From Candidatus Omnitrophica bacterium UBA5776 (lineage in GTDB: Bacteria > Omnitrophota > Gorgyraeia > Gygaellales > Profunditerraquicolaceae): a DNA stretch of 22,778 nucleotides. How positions within the stretch are numbered: the first letter of the stretch is position 1; every line of letters begins with the position of its first letter. The stretch spans positions 5,607 to 28,384 of the forward strand of contig DIEK01000075.1 in NCBI GenBank assembly GCA_002418595.1. The letters run 5' to 3'. A model generated the notes under the pieces. That model was not told the DNA's origin, ran no database searches, and saw only the letters and a list, made by a program, of their open reading frames with translations. Below are positions 1 to 6,679 of the stretch, piece by piece. The position numbers were made by a program, and so were the translations under genes.

Positions 1-166
1 GGTATTGTCTGATCATAATCAAGGAGCCGTTCTTCAAAAACGGCGCCACAAGCACCGCTCCGGGATGCCCGACTACCTCGGTCAAGACAGTTCCTCCGTC
101 CGGCAGCGCAAGGCTTTTCAAGGAAAGGTCTATCACTTTCCCTTTATACACGCGCCGGACCTTCAT
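1..166 (-). CDS. NUDIX hydrolase, probable ADP-ribose pyrophosphatase (N-terminal part; gene runs off the left edge)
   Basis: This 5' fragment of about 55 codons begins at ATG 166-164 and overlaps the helicase stop in an ATGA junction, which supports the start. The visible protein begins MKVRRVYKGKVIDL and contains HPGAVLVAPFLKNGSL followed by IRQY. This is the N-terminal beta-strand layout of ADP-ribose pyrophosphatases (NudF/YqkG group), where HxGAVxVxPxxxxG...RQYR precedes the NUDIX box. Family members hydrolyse ADP-ribose to AMP and ribose 5-phosphate in the cytoplasm. The catalytic NUDIX box lies beyond the edge, so substrate and integrity cannot be judged. It is the last visible gene of the greA-uvrD transcription unit. 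NUDIX membership is fairly secure; the precise substrate is inferred. Confidence 0.72.
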   Translation of the reverse strand, partial: MKVRRVYKGKVIDLSLKSLALPDGGTVLTEVVGHPGAVLVAPFLKNGSLIMIRQY

Positions 167-2157
167 ACCTCGCCGTCCAGGAAATCGAACATCCTGTCGT
201 CAAGAGCCTCACCCTCACCGCCGCAACCGGGATACGCACCGCGTCCCCGCCGGCCGGTTGAATTCCAGGGAAAAACGTCCTCCTTATCGATGGAATCCGC
301 CACCCCCGGCAGTTCAAGGAACCTGGAGACCCGGTTGAACGGCGTCAAGAGATTGCGCGCGTTCTCCCTGTGAAAGGTAAGAATAAGCCTGCCGCGGGCC
401 CTGGTTATCGCGACGTAAAAAAGCCTTTGCTCCTCCTCCATTTCCTCCGGTTTCTCGAAGGAAAAACCGCTGGGGAAAACCCCGTCCTGCATGCCGATCA
501 GGTAAACGTTGTCCCACTCCAGCCCCTTGGCGGAATGGATGGTGGAGAGGACAATGCCTCCGCGTTCTTCGCACTGTTGCGGCGGGTCTATGGCCAGCGA
601 AGCCAGGAGTTCGTCGGCCGAGGCGCTGTGCGCCACGATCTCTCGCAGAGCGGTGAAGTCGCCGTTTCTCAAATGCCAGTCGTCGAACCTGTCCCGGAAA
701 AACGGCGCGTAATATTCAAGTATCATATCGAAACGCAGGGCGAGGTCCGGTTCAGACGAAGCCTTCTCCAGAAAAAACGCCAGTTTCTCGAGGGCGGACT
801 TGAGCCCGCCTTTGAATTTACCCGAACGAAGGATGGAGGCGTAAACCCTCATCCCTCCGCGGCAATGCCGGATCTCGGAGATCACCCGCTCGGCCGTCTT
901 CTCTCCCACGCCGTCGTTCATCTTGAGCACCCTTCGCCAGGCCAGTTCGTCGGAAGGATTGTGCGCTAGGCGAAAAAGACAGACGGCGTCTTTTATGTGA
1001 GCGGCCTCGTAGAATTTCATGCCCCCGAAAACCCTGAAGGCGATTCTTCTCCTGCCAAGCTCCGCCTGCAAAGGGATGGAAACGTAGGCGGAGCGAAAAA
1101 GCACGGCCTGTTCCCCGGGGCTTTGTCCGGCCGCCAGCGCCTCTTCCAGCCGGGAAGCAAGCCAGCAGGCCTCGTCGTAGGCGTCGCCGAACATAAAAAA
1201 AGCCGGCCGTTCGCCGTCGCGGGAATGCGCGGAGACCAGCGACTTGTCGTATTTGTTCTCCATGCTGCGCAGGACGCTGTTGGCAAGGTCTAAAATGGGC
1301 TGGGTGCTCCTGTAATTGTCCTGCAGTTTGACTATTTTGCAGCCGCGGTAAACTTCGGAGAATTTCATGATGTTGCGGTGAGAAGCGCCGCGGAAACCGT
1401 AAATACTCTGGGCGTCGTCTCCGACCACCATCACGTTGCCGTGCGGTTCCGCCAGCAGGCGGGTTATCTCACCCTGCAGCCTGTTGGTGTCCTGGAACTC
1501 GTCCACCATGACAAATCTGTAGGAAGAGATGAAAGAAGCGCGGACTTCCTCTTTCTCAAGCAAAGCCTTCATCAAAACAAGGATATCGTCATAGTCCACG
1601 TATCCGTTCTTGCGTTTGAAATCGCAGTATCTGGAACGCAGGGAGGAGATATCCCCGGAAAAAGGAAGGAAATGCCGATAATCCCCGGCCAGCACATCCT
1701 CGACGCTGAGGGACCTGTTGACGCAGGCGCTGATTATGGAGCGGACGGTATCTTTCTTGGGGAATCTCTTGTCCTGGACTGAGCGGTCCATACAGCGTTT
1801 TATAGCCTCGCCGGCGTCATCCTCATCCATTACGGAGAAGTTCTCAGGCAACCCGGCTGACGCGTAATACCTGCGCAGGAGCCTGTACCCGAAGGAGTGG
1901 AACGTGCCTCCTTCGACGCGGCTGCAGCGCCTGTCATGCCCGGCGGCGCGTTCGAGCATCCTGCGCGCCGCCTCGCGGGTAAAAGTAAGCAGAAGTATGG
2001 AAGACGGATCAACCCCTTCTTCCACCAGCCGCAGAACCCTGTACTCTATGACCCTTGTCTTTCCCGACCCCGCGCCGGCGATCACCAGCACCGGGCCGTT
2101 CACGGTGTTTACCGCGGATAACTGCGCCTCGTTAAGCTGAGCCTTCAGGTCCACCAT
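163..2157 (-). CDS. UvrD/PcrA-type superfamily I DNA helicase
   Basis: This is an ATP-dependent 3'-5' DNA helicase of the UvrD/Rep/PcrA family, 664 aa, somewhat shorter than E. coli UvrD. The helicase motifs appear in order. The Q motif region is near residue 10, Walker A GAGSGKT at 28-34, motif Ia LTFTREAARRM near 57-67, and Walker B VDEFQD at 218-223. Motif III GDDAQSIYGFRGA starts near 246, motif IV DNYRST near 280, motif V STIHSAKGLEWD near 538-549, and motif VI LFYVAITRARGR at 579-590. Family roles are nucleotide-excision and mismatch repair and clearing replication obstacles; which of these applies here is not decidable. The gene starts 7 nt after the greA stop and overlaps the NUDIX start by 4 nt, so the three are probably cotranscribed. 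No strong Shine-Dalgarno precedes the ATG. Confidence 0.93.
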   Translation of the reverse strand: MVDLKAQLNEAQLSAVNTVNGPVLVIAGAGSGKTRVIEYRVLRLVEEGVDPSSILLLTFTREAARRMLERAAGHDRRCSRVEGGTFHSFGYRLLRRYYASAGLPENFSVMDEDDAGEAIKRCMDRSVQDKRFPKKDTVRSIISACVNRSLSVEDVLAGDYRHFLPFSGDISSLRSRYCDFKRKNGYVDYDDILVLMKALLEKEEVRASFISSYRFVMVDEFQDTNRLQGEITRLLAEPHGNVMVVGDDAQSIYGFRGASHRNIMKFSEVYRGCKIVKLQDNYRSTQPILDLANSVLRSMENKYDKSLVSAHSRDGERPAFFMFGDAYDEACWLASRLEEALAAGQSPGEQAVLFRSAYVSIPLQAELGRRRIAFRVFGGMKFYEAAHIKDAVCLFRLAHNPSDELAWRRVLKMNDGVGEKTAERVISEIRHCRGGMRVYASILRSGKFKGGLKSALEKLAFFLEKASSEPDLALRFDMILEYYAPFFRDRFDDWHLRNGDFTALREIVAHSASADELLASLAIDPPQQCEERGGIVLSTIHSAKGLEWDNVYLIGMQDGVFPSGFSFEKPEEMEEEQRLFYVAITRARGRLILTFHRENARNLLTPFNRVSRFLELPGVADSIDKEDVFPWNSTGRRGRGAYPGCGGEGEALDDRMFDFLDGEV

Positions 2158-2164
2158 AGTTTAT

Positions 2165-2641
2165 TTATCGTCTCAACGACTCTATGCGGTATTTCAGCGT
2201 TCCGGCCGGTATCTCGATCTCCACGACCTCGCCCGCCTTGTGCCCCAGGAGCGCCTTGCCTACCGGTGAGGAAACCGATATCTTGTTCTGCGCGTAATCC
2301 GCCTCAACCTCGGCGACAAGCATATACTCGAATTCTTCTCCGGTCTCCATATCGTGCAGCTTGACGGTGGCGCCTATCAGGACCTCGTCCTTGGACATCA
2401 GGGCATCGTCTATGATACGGCATTTGCCGAGTTTCGCTTCCAGTTCCGCTATACGCTTTTCGTTGTGCGCCTGCGCGTCCTTGGCAGCGTCGTATTCGGC
2501 GTTCTCGCTGATGTCTCCGTAAGCCCTGGCTTTTTCTATCTCCCTGGCAATCTCTCGCCTGCGCACGGTGCGCAGACGCTCAAGTTCTTCCGTCAGCTTA
2601 TCGTAACCCGGCCTGGTAAGATATATTTCTCCGCTATCCAT
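2165..2641 (-). CDS. greA: Transcription elongation factor GreA
   Basis: GreA inserts its coiled coil into the RNA polymerase secondary channel and stimulates cleavage of backtracked transcripts. The 158 aa length is typical. Residues 8-75 form the antiparallel coiled coil, and the tip motif GDISENAEYD near 42-51 has the acidic pair (D43, E46) that coordinates the catalytic magnesium. Residues 84-158 form the FKBP-like domain, including GATVKL and SPVGKALLGHKAGE. The start is supported by a GGAGG Shine-Dalgarno 7 nt before the ATG. It is probably the first gene of greA-uvrD-NUDIX, and a hairpin at 2732-2754 separates it from gpmA upstream. GreB is possible by fold, but the sequence fits GreA better. 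Confidence 0.96.
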   Translation of the reverse strand: MDSGEIYLTRPGYDKLTEELERLRTVRRREIAREIEKARAYGDISENAEYDAAKDAQAHNEKRIAELEAKLGKCRIIDDALMSKDEVLIGATVKLHDMETGEEFEYMLVAEVEADYAQNKISVSSPVGKALLGHKAGEVVEIEIPAGTLKYRIESLRR

Positions 2642-2731
2642 TATTTACCTCCATAACATCCCCGCTATATAGGCCCGGCCCCTATCAACGCCTTTTGAGA
2701 CCGGATAGATAAGCTCTTGCGGGGCAAGGGT

Positions 2732-2754
2732 AAAAGGCTTCTTCCGCCTTTTTT
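2732..2754 (-). terminator. Candidate terminator after gpmA
   Basis: A 7-bp stem pairs 2732-2738 (AAAAGGC) with 2746-2752 (GCCTTTT) around a 7-nt loop. It lies about 10 nt past the gpmA stop. On the minus strand only a short T stretch follows; on the plus strand the T run is longer (2749-2754). It could act in both directions, but no plus-strand gene ends here. The rest of 2642-2764 holds no gene and no promoter I could recognise with confidence, although greA must be transcribed from this area or by read-through. Confidence 0.5.
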
Positions 2755-2764
2755 GTATTTTACC

Positions 2765-3523
2765 TTACTTTCCGGACGACGCCTTTCCCTGGTTGGCAAC
2801 GGAAGACACGGCCCTGGCTATCTCCTCGGGGTCTCCGAGATAATAATGCCGCAGGGCGCGCAGATCGCCGTCGAGCTCATACACCAGCGGGATGGCCGTG
2901 GGTATGTTCAACCCCACGATATCCTTGTCGGAAACGTTGTCCAGATATTTGACCAGGGCGCGCAGGCTGTTGCCGTGGGCGGCGATGATCACGTTCTTCC
3001 CGGAACTCACCGCGGGCGCTATGGTCTCATGCCAATAAGGAAGGAACCGCGCCACGGTGTCTTTCAGGCATTCGCTCGTCGGCATATCCTCCGCGGAAAC
3101 ATCCCAGTAACGCGGATCGCCGCCGGAATACCTCGGGTCGGTCTTCTCCAGGGCCGGGGGCCGGATGTCGTAACTGCGCCGCCAGATAAGCACCTGTTCC
3201 TCTCCGTATTTCGCCGCCGTCTCGGATTTGTTCAATCCCTGCAACGCGCCGTAATGCCGCTCGTTCAGGCGCCAGGAATTACGCACCGGTATCCACATCA
3301 GGTCCATCCGGTCCAGCACGCTCCAGAGGGTCCTGATAGCCCTTTTCAGCACCGAAGTAAAGGCGATGTCGAAAGTATATCCTTCTTTCTTAAGCAGGTC
3401 GCCGGCTTTCACCGCTTCAGCGGCCCCCTTTTCGGAAAGGTCCACGTCGGTCCATCCGGTGAACCTGTTCTCTTTGTTCCAAACGCTCTCCCCGTGTCTT
3501 ATAAGGACTATCTTTTTCATCAT
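2765..3523 (-). CDS. gpmA: 2,3-bisphosphoglycerate-dependent phosphoglycerate mutase
   Basis: The enzyme interconverts 3- and 2-phosphoglycerate in glycolysis and gluconeogenesis through a phosphohistidine. The protein is 252 aa, usual for the dPGM type. The signature [10 protein letters not shown] places the phosphorylated histidine at H10. The catalytic acid is E88 in LNERHYG, and the second histidine is H183 in [18 protein letters not shown] and YDIRPP also match dPGM rather than the broader phosphatase relatives. Two consecutive ATGs (3523 and 3520) are possible; AGGAG at 3526-3530 is only 2 nt from the first and 5 nt from the second, so 3520 may be the true start. It is divergent from comF with its own likely promoter at 3570-3597, and a hairpin after the stop suggests a single-gene transcript. 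Confidence 0.95.
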   Translation of the reverse strand: MMKKIVLIRHGESVWNKENRFTGWTDVDLSEKGAAEAVKAGDLLKKEGYTFDIAFTSVLKRAIRTLWSVLDRMDLMWIPVRNSWRLNERHYGALQGLNKSETAAKYGEEQVLIWRRSYDIRPPALEKTDPRYSGGDPRYWDVSAEDMPTSECLKDTVARFLPYWHETIAPAVSSGKNVIIAAHGNSLRALVKYLDNVSDKDIVGLNIPTAIPLVYELDGDLRALRHYYLGDPEEIARAVSSVANQGKASSGK

Positions 3524-3569
3524 ATCTCCTCGCGCGCAATGTCATAAGAAAATCTGTTTAACGAGGGAT

Positions 3570-3597
3570 ATTTTAACATGCCGTATAAATTATTCAA
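3570..3597 (-). promoter_or_regulatory. Predicted sigma70-type promoter of gpmA
   Basis: Reading the minus strand, TTGAAT (3597-3592) and TAAAAT (3575-3570) are separated by 16 nt, close to the TTGACA/TATAAT consensus. They lie about 45-75 nt upstream of the gpmA start in an AT-rich stretch, leaving room for a leader with the AGGAG ribosome site. It faces away from the comF promoter; the two -35 boxes are 14 nt apart. Confidence 0.55.
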
Positions 3598-3611
3598 GGG
3601 TTCTTTGCAGT

Positions 3612-3648
3612 TTGACAAACGAAAAAGCAACTGTTATTATATGTCCTA
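3612..3648 (+). promoter_or_regulatory. Predicted strong sigma70-type promoter of comF-lptF-lptG
   Basis: TTGACA at 3612-3617 is a perfect -35 box. TATTAT at 3635-3640 is a near-consensus -10, and the spacer is the ideal 17 nt. The predicted transcription start, about 7 nt past the -10, coincides with the comF ATG at 3648. No purine-rich ribosome site lies between promoter and ATG, which implies a leaderless or nearly leaderless mRNA. Confidence 0.65.
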
Positions 3649-4367
3649 TGTTACGCGGCCTGTTCAAGGGGTTACGGGACATCGTGTATCCGCCCGTCTG
3701 CCTTTCCTGCCGCGCCAGCCTGAAAAATAAAGGCTCGGTGGACGAAGCGGTCTGCGCCGAATGCTGGGGGGCGATCCGCATGAACGCCCCTCCTTTTTGC
3801 GAAGGATGCGGCAGGCACTTCCCGGCGGGGACCGGACGCTGTCCCGCCTGTTCCGGCAGGCATTTTCACTACGACCGTTCCTTCGGGGCCTGCCGGTACG
3901 ACGACAGGATAAAAGAACTGTTGCACGCTTTTAAATACGGAGGCAGGGACTACCTGGGCAGAACTCTCGGCAGGCTGCTGGCCGCTTTCTACCGGGAATA
4001 TGATTTCCTGTTCGCTTCCGCGGAAATCCTGATCCCCGTCCCTCTTCATCCTTCCAGGCTGAGAGAGAGGGAGTTCAACCAGTCGGCGATATTCTGTGAA
4101 TGTCTTGCTTCAGCGTCCGGGAAGACGGTGGCCGGCGGTATGCTCCTGAGACGAACGCGGACCCGCCCGCAGGCCGGGCTAGAAAAAGAAGACAGGATAC
4201 TGAATGTACGCGGGTGTTTCCTGGTCGAAAACGGGGCTCCGCTGGCAGGAAAACACATACTGCTGGTAGACGACGTGCTTACCACCGGGGCCACCCTCTC
4301 GGAAGCCGCGAAAGCGCTGAAGGACGCCGGCGCCTCGGAAGTGACCGCGCTGGCCCTGGCAAACTGA
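3648..4367 (+). CDS. ComF-family double zinc ribbon phosphoribosyltransferase-like protein
   Basis: The product is 239 aa with the ComF/GntX architecture. The N-terminal part carries four CxxC pairs (C18/C21, C36/C39, C51/C54, C65/C68), giving two zinc ribbons. A type I phosphoribosyltransferase domain follows, with REREFNQSA near 140-147, the conserved RTRTRPQAGL stretch near 169-178 and the PRPP loop VDDVLTTGAT at 207-216. In competent bacteria ComF acts in cytosolic handling of incoming DNA; in many others its role is unknown, and no other competence gene is visible here. The frame stays open about 280 nt upstream, but ATG 3648 gives the standard MLRGL...VYPPVC beginning and lies just past a strong promoter. 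It is followed by lptF after 19 nt. Confidence 0.9.
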   Translation: MLRGLFKGLRDIVYPPVCLSCRASLKNKGSVDEAVCAECWGAIRMNAPPFCEGCGRHFPAGTGRCPACSGRHFHYDRSFGACRYDDRIKELLHAFKYGGRDYLGRTLGRLLAAFYREYDFLFASAEILIPVPLHPSRLREREFNQSAIFCECLASASGKTVAGGMLLRRTRTRPQAGLEKEDRILNVRGCFLVENGAPLAGKHILLVDDVLTTGATLSEAAKALKDAGASEVTALALAN

Positions 4368-4386
4368 CCGACAGCACACTGTTAAT

Positions 4387-5475
4387 ATGAAAATATTACG
4401 CGATTATTTTCTCGGTGAATTCATCTTCCCCTTCTTCCTGGCTCTGGGAGTGCTCACCTTCGTGATGCTCCTGGGTAACCTGTTGAAGATCACCGACCTG
4501 ATCATAAACAAGGGCGTGGACATCTTCAGCGTGATGAAGCTTTTCCTGCTGATGGTCCCCTACCTGCTGACCTATACGCTGCCGATCGCGGCGATTGCCG
4601 CCACGCTTATCTCGCTCGGCAGACTTTCCGGCGACAACGAGATAGTGGCGATCAAGGCCTGCGGCATACATATACTGCGGCTCCTCTCACCGCTGCTGAC
4701 CCTGGGCATGATACTCAGCCTTGTCCTGGTGATTTTCAACGACAGGGTGATACCTTACGCTCATTACGCCACAAGGAAGACGCTTATGGAAGTGGGGGTA
4801 AAGAACCCCGCGGCTGCGCTGGAACCCGGCGTCTTCATCAACGCCTTTGAGAAATACGTGCTGTTCATTTATAACATCGAGGGCAACAAACTTTCCAATA
4901 TCCGCATCTACGAACCGCAGGACGAAGGCCCCACGCGCACCATAGTCGCCAAGAGAGGGGAATTCATCCTCATCCCGGAAAAGAAAACCGTGAAGCTGAA
5001 GCTTATGGACGGCACGGCGGACGAACCGGACCCGGACAACCCCTCCAATTTCTACAAGCTCAATTTCAAAACTTACTTCATGTCCCTGAACCTTTCCAAG
5101 CAGGAAAGCGGAGAAATAAACAAAAAACCGAAAGATATGACGCTGCAAGAACTGCGCCGGGAAGCCGGCCGGCTGAAGAAAGACAGGATTGACCCGGCCC
5201 CGATACTGACGGAAATACACAAGAAGATATCCCTGGCGTTATCCTGCTTTGTCTTCATACTGGTGGGGGCTTCCGTCGCGGTGATTACCAGGCGCAGGGA
5301 GAAATCCATCAACTTCGGCATAGCCTTCTTGATCGTCGGCCTTTATTATCTGATGTTCATCGGGGCTGAGGCGCTGAGCCTGCAGGGGCGGCTCCCTCCG
5401 GCTGTTGTAATGTGGCTGCCGAACATCATAATGGGAATCTCCGGGGCACTGCTGGTGAGAAAAGTATGCGCATAA
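4387..5475 (+). CDS. lptF: LPS export permease LptF (YjgP/YjgQ family)
   Basis: This is one of two inner-membrane subunits of the LptB2FG ABC transporter, which extracts LPS from the inner membrane and passes it to LptC/LptA. The protein is 362 aa with the family layout. N-terminal membrane segments lie at about 11-32, 52-78 and 98-118, a periplasmic beta-jellyroll at about 130-265, and C-terminal segments at about 280-300, 308-330 and 336-357. The conserved cytoplasmic stretch GRLSGDNEIVAIKACG is at 78-93. Assignment as LptF rather than LptG rests on being first of the pair and is moderately secure. No Shine-Dalgarno is evident before ATG 4387, so translation may depend on coupling from comF. 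The 3' end overlaps lptG by 10 nt. Its ATPase LptB is not in the window. Confidence 0.92.
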   Translation: MKILRDYFLGEFIFPFFLALGVLTFVMLLGNLLKITDLIINKGVDIFSVMKLFLLMVPYLLTYTLPIAAIAATLISLGRLSGDNEIVAIKACGIHILRLLSPLLTLGMILSLVLVIFNDRVIPYAHYATRKTLMEVGVKNPAAALEPGVFINAFEKYVLFIYNIEGNKLSNIRIYEPQDEGPTRTIVAKRGEFILIPEKKTVKLKLMDGTADEPDPDNPSNFYKLNFKTYFMSLNLSKQESGEINKKPKDMTLQELRREAGRLKKDRIDPAPILTEIHKKISLALSCFVFILVGASVAVITRRREKSINFGIAFLIVGLYYLMFIGAEALSLQGRLPPAVVMWLPNIIMGISGALLVRKVCA

Positions 5476-6566
5476 TAGACAAATATATACTCGGCAGCGT
5501 GGTCGGCGTATTCCTGCTCTGTCTGTCCACGTTCATGCTCCTTTACGTGGTGGCCGACGCGCTTTCCCACCTGGAAGATATCCTGAAGAACCACGTGCCG
5601 CTGGCGGTGCTCGCGGAATATTATTTTTCCTACCTGCCTCTTATCTTCTCGCGCGTCTCCGCCTTTGCCTGCCTGCTGGCGACGATCTACACTTTCGGCA
5701 AATTCACTAAGGACAACGAAATGATCGCCCTGCGCGCATCCGGACTGGACATCTACCAGATCACGCGGCCGGTGCTGATATTCGGCGTATTGATCAGCCT
5801 GCTGGTCCTGCGCATAAATTCCGAGATGGTCCCGGCCTGGATGATCAGGAACCAGGCGGCGAAGCAGCGGATAGAGAATTCTCCGGACAGGAACGCTAAA
5901 ACGAAAAGGGAAGCCATAACCAATCTCTCCGTCTACGGAATGAGGAACAGGCTTTTCTTCATTAATCGTTTCTACCCCGCGACCAACACCCTGGAGGGGA
6001 TAAACATACTCGAACAGGACGAACACCAAAACGTGACCCGCAAGATAGTGGCGAATAAAGGAGTTTACAGGGAAGGTTTCTGGACGTTCTACCAGGTGAT
6101 CACCTATGATTTCTGGCCGAACGGGCAGATCAAGCAGGAGCCCGGTTACGAAGAAGAAGAGACAATGGCCATACCGGAGAAACCGGACGATTTCCTGAAC
6201 CAGAGGCAGCAGCCGGAGATGATGACACTTCAGCAGTTGGATGACTATATATGGAAACTCTCCCGCAGCGGGGCCACCGGGATCGTAAGGAACCTGCAGG
6301 TGGATTTTTACCAGCGCCTCACCGAACCTTTCGCCTGCGTGCTGATCATCCTGCTGGCTGTCCCCTTTTCCCTGCAGATGAAGAAACGCGCCGGCGGACT
6401 TTCAGCCATAGGGACGGCGATAATCATGGGATTCCTCTATTACGTCGCGGGCGCCCTCTCGGTGGCGATGGGAAAAGCCGGGCTCCTCCCGCCGTTATTG
6501 TCCGCTTCCCTGAACCACCTTATCGCCCTCGGCCTCAGCATCTACCTGATCAAAAAACTACCCTAA
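5466..6566 (+). CDS. lptG: LPS export permease LptG (YjgP/YjgQ family)
   Basis: This is the second permease subunit of the LptB2FG LPS exporter, 366 aa. The start MRIIDKYILGSVVG is chosen at 5466: an in-frame ATG lies 54 nt upstream inside lptF, but the family begins at this residue and GGTGAG precedes it. Membrane segments are near 10-32, 50-75 and 95-118. The coupling-helix region FGKFTKDNEMIALRASG is close to the same region of LptF. A periplasmic beta-jellyroll fills the middle, and three C-terminal segments include the conserved FAC...LLAVPFSLQ region. LptF and LptG form the heterodimer that opens laterally to LPS, and their overlap fits equal production. The stop at 6564-6566 is followed 8 nt later by repeat copy 1, and alr converges from the other side. 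Confidence 0.92.
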   Translation: MRIIDKYILGSVVGVFLLCLSTFMLLYVVADALSHLEDILKNHVPLAVLAEYYFSYLPLIFSRVSAFACLLATIYTFGKFTKDNEMIALRASGLDIYQITRPVLIFGVLISLLVLRINSEMVPAWMIRNQAAKQRIENSPDRNAKTKREAITNLSVYGMRNRLFFINRFYPATNTLEGINILEQDEHQNVTRKIVANKGVYREGFWTFYQVITYDFWPNGQIKQEPGYEEEETMAIPEKPDDFLNQRQQPEMMTLQQLDDYIWKLSRSGATGIVRNLQVDFYQRLTEPFACVLIILLAVPFSLQMKKRAGGLSAIGTAIIMGFLYYVAGALSVAMGKAGLLPPLLSASLNHLIALGLSIYLIKKLP

Positions 6567-6574
6567 ATCACCCT

Positions 6575-6613
6575 AATTCCGGGGACACAATACTTAATTC
6601 GGGCTAAAGCCCG
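6575..6613 (+). repeat. 3'-end repeat, copy 1 (26-nt core plus palindrome)
   Basis: The core at 6575-6600 contains CCGGGGACAC and is identical, on the opposite strand, to 11633-11658; it is 24/26 identical to 13802-13827. A perfect palindrome CGGGCTAAAGCCCG at 6600-6613 follows directly and recurs beside copy 3. The element starts 8 nt after the lptG stop in the sense direction of lptG. It has a short stem but no T run, so it is not an obvious intrinsic terminator. The rest of the gap (6614-6679) shows only a weak 4-bp hairpin around 6657-6672 and no gene. Confidence 0.85.
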
Positions 6614-6679
6614 TTAAAACCAAAAGAAGTAAGGGGTGATATTGAAGCGTTGGTGCGACTAAAAGATCGCCGGATGGTA

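Noticed and set aside
2642-2731. A greA promoter using TTGATA and TATATA near the start
   Set aside because: The boxes are only about 11-13 nt apart, too close for a sigma70 promoter; no better pair was found.
3366-3647. 94-codon upstream extension of the comF frame
   Set aside because: It overlaps gpmA antisense, includes the divergent promoter region and has no homology-like features. ATG 3648 gives the standard ComF beginning.
6600-6613. Palindrome after lptG as an intrinsic terminator
   Set aside because: The stem is only 5-6 bp with a minimal loop, and GTTAAAACC rather than a T run follows, so it is listed as part of a repeat instead.
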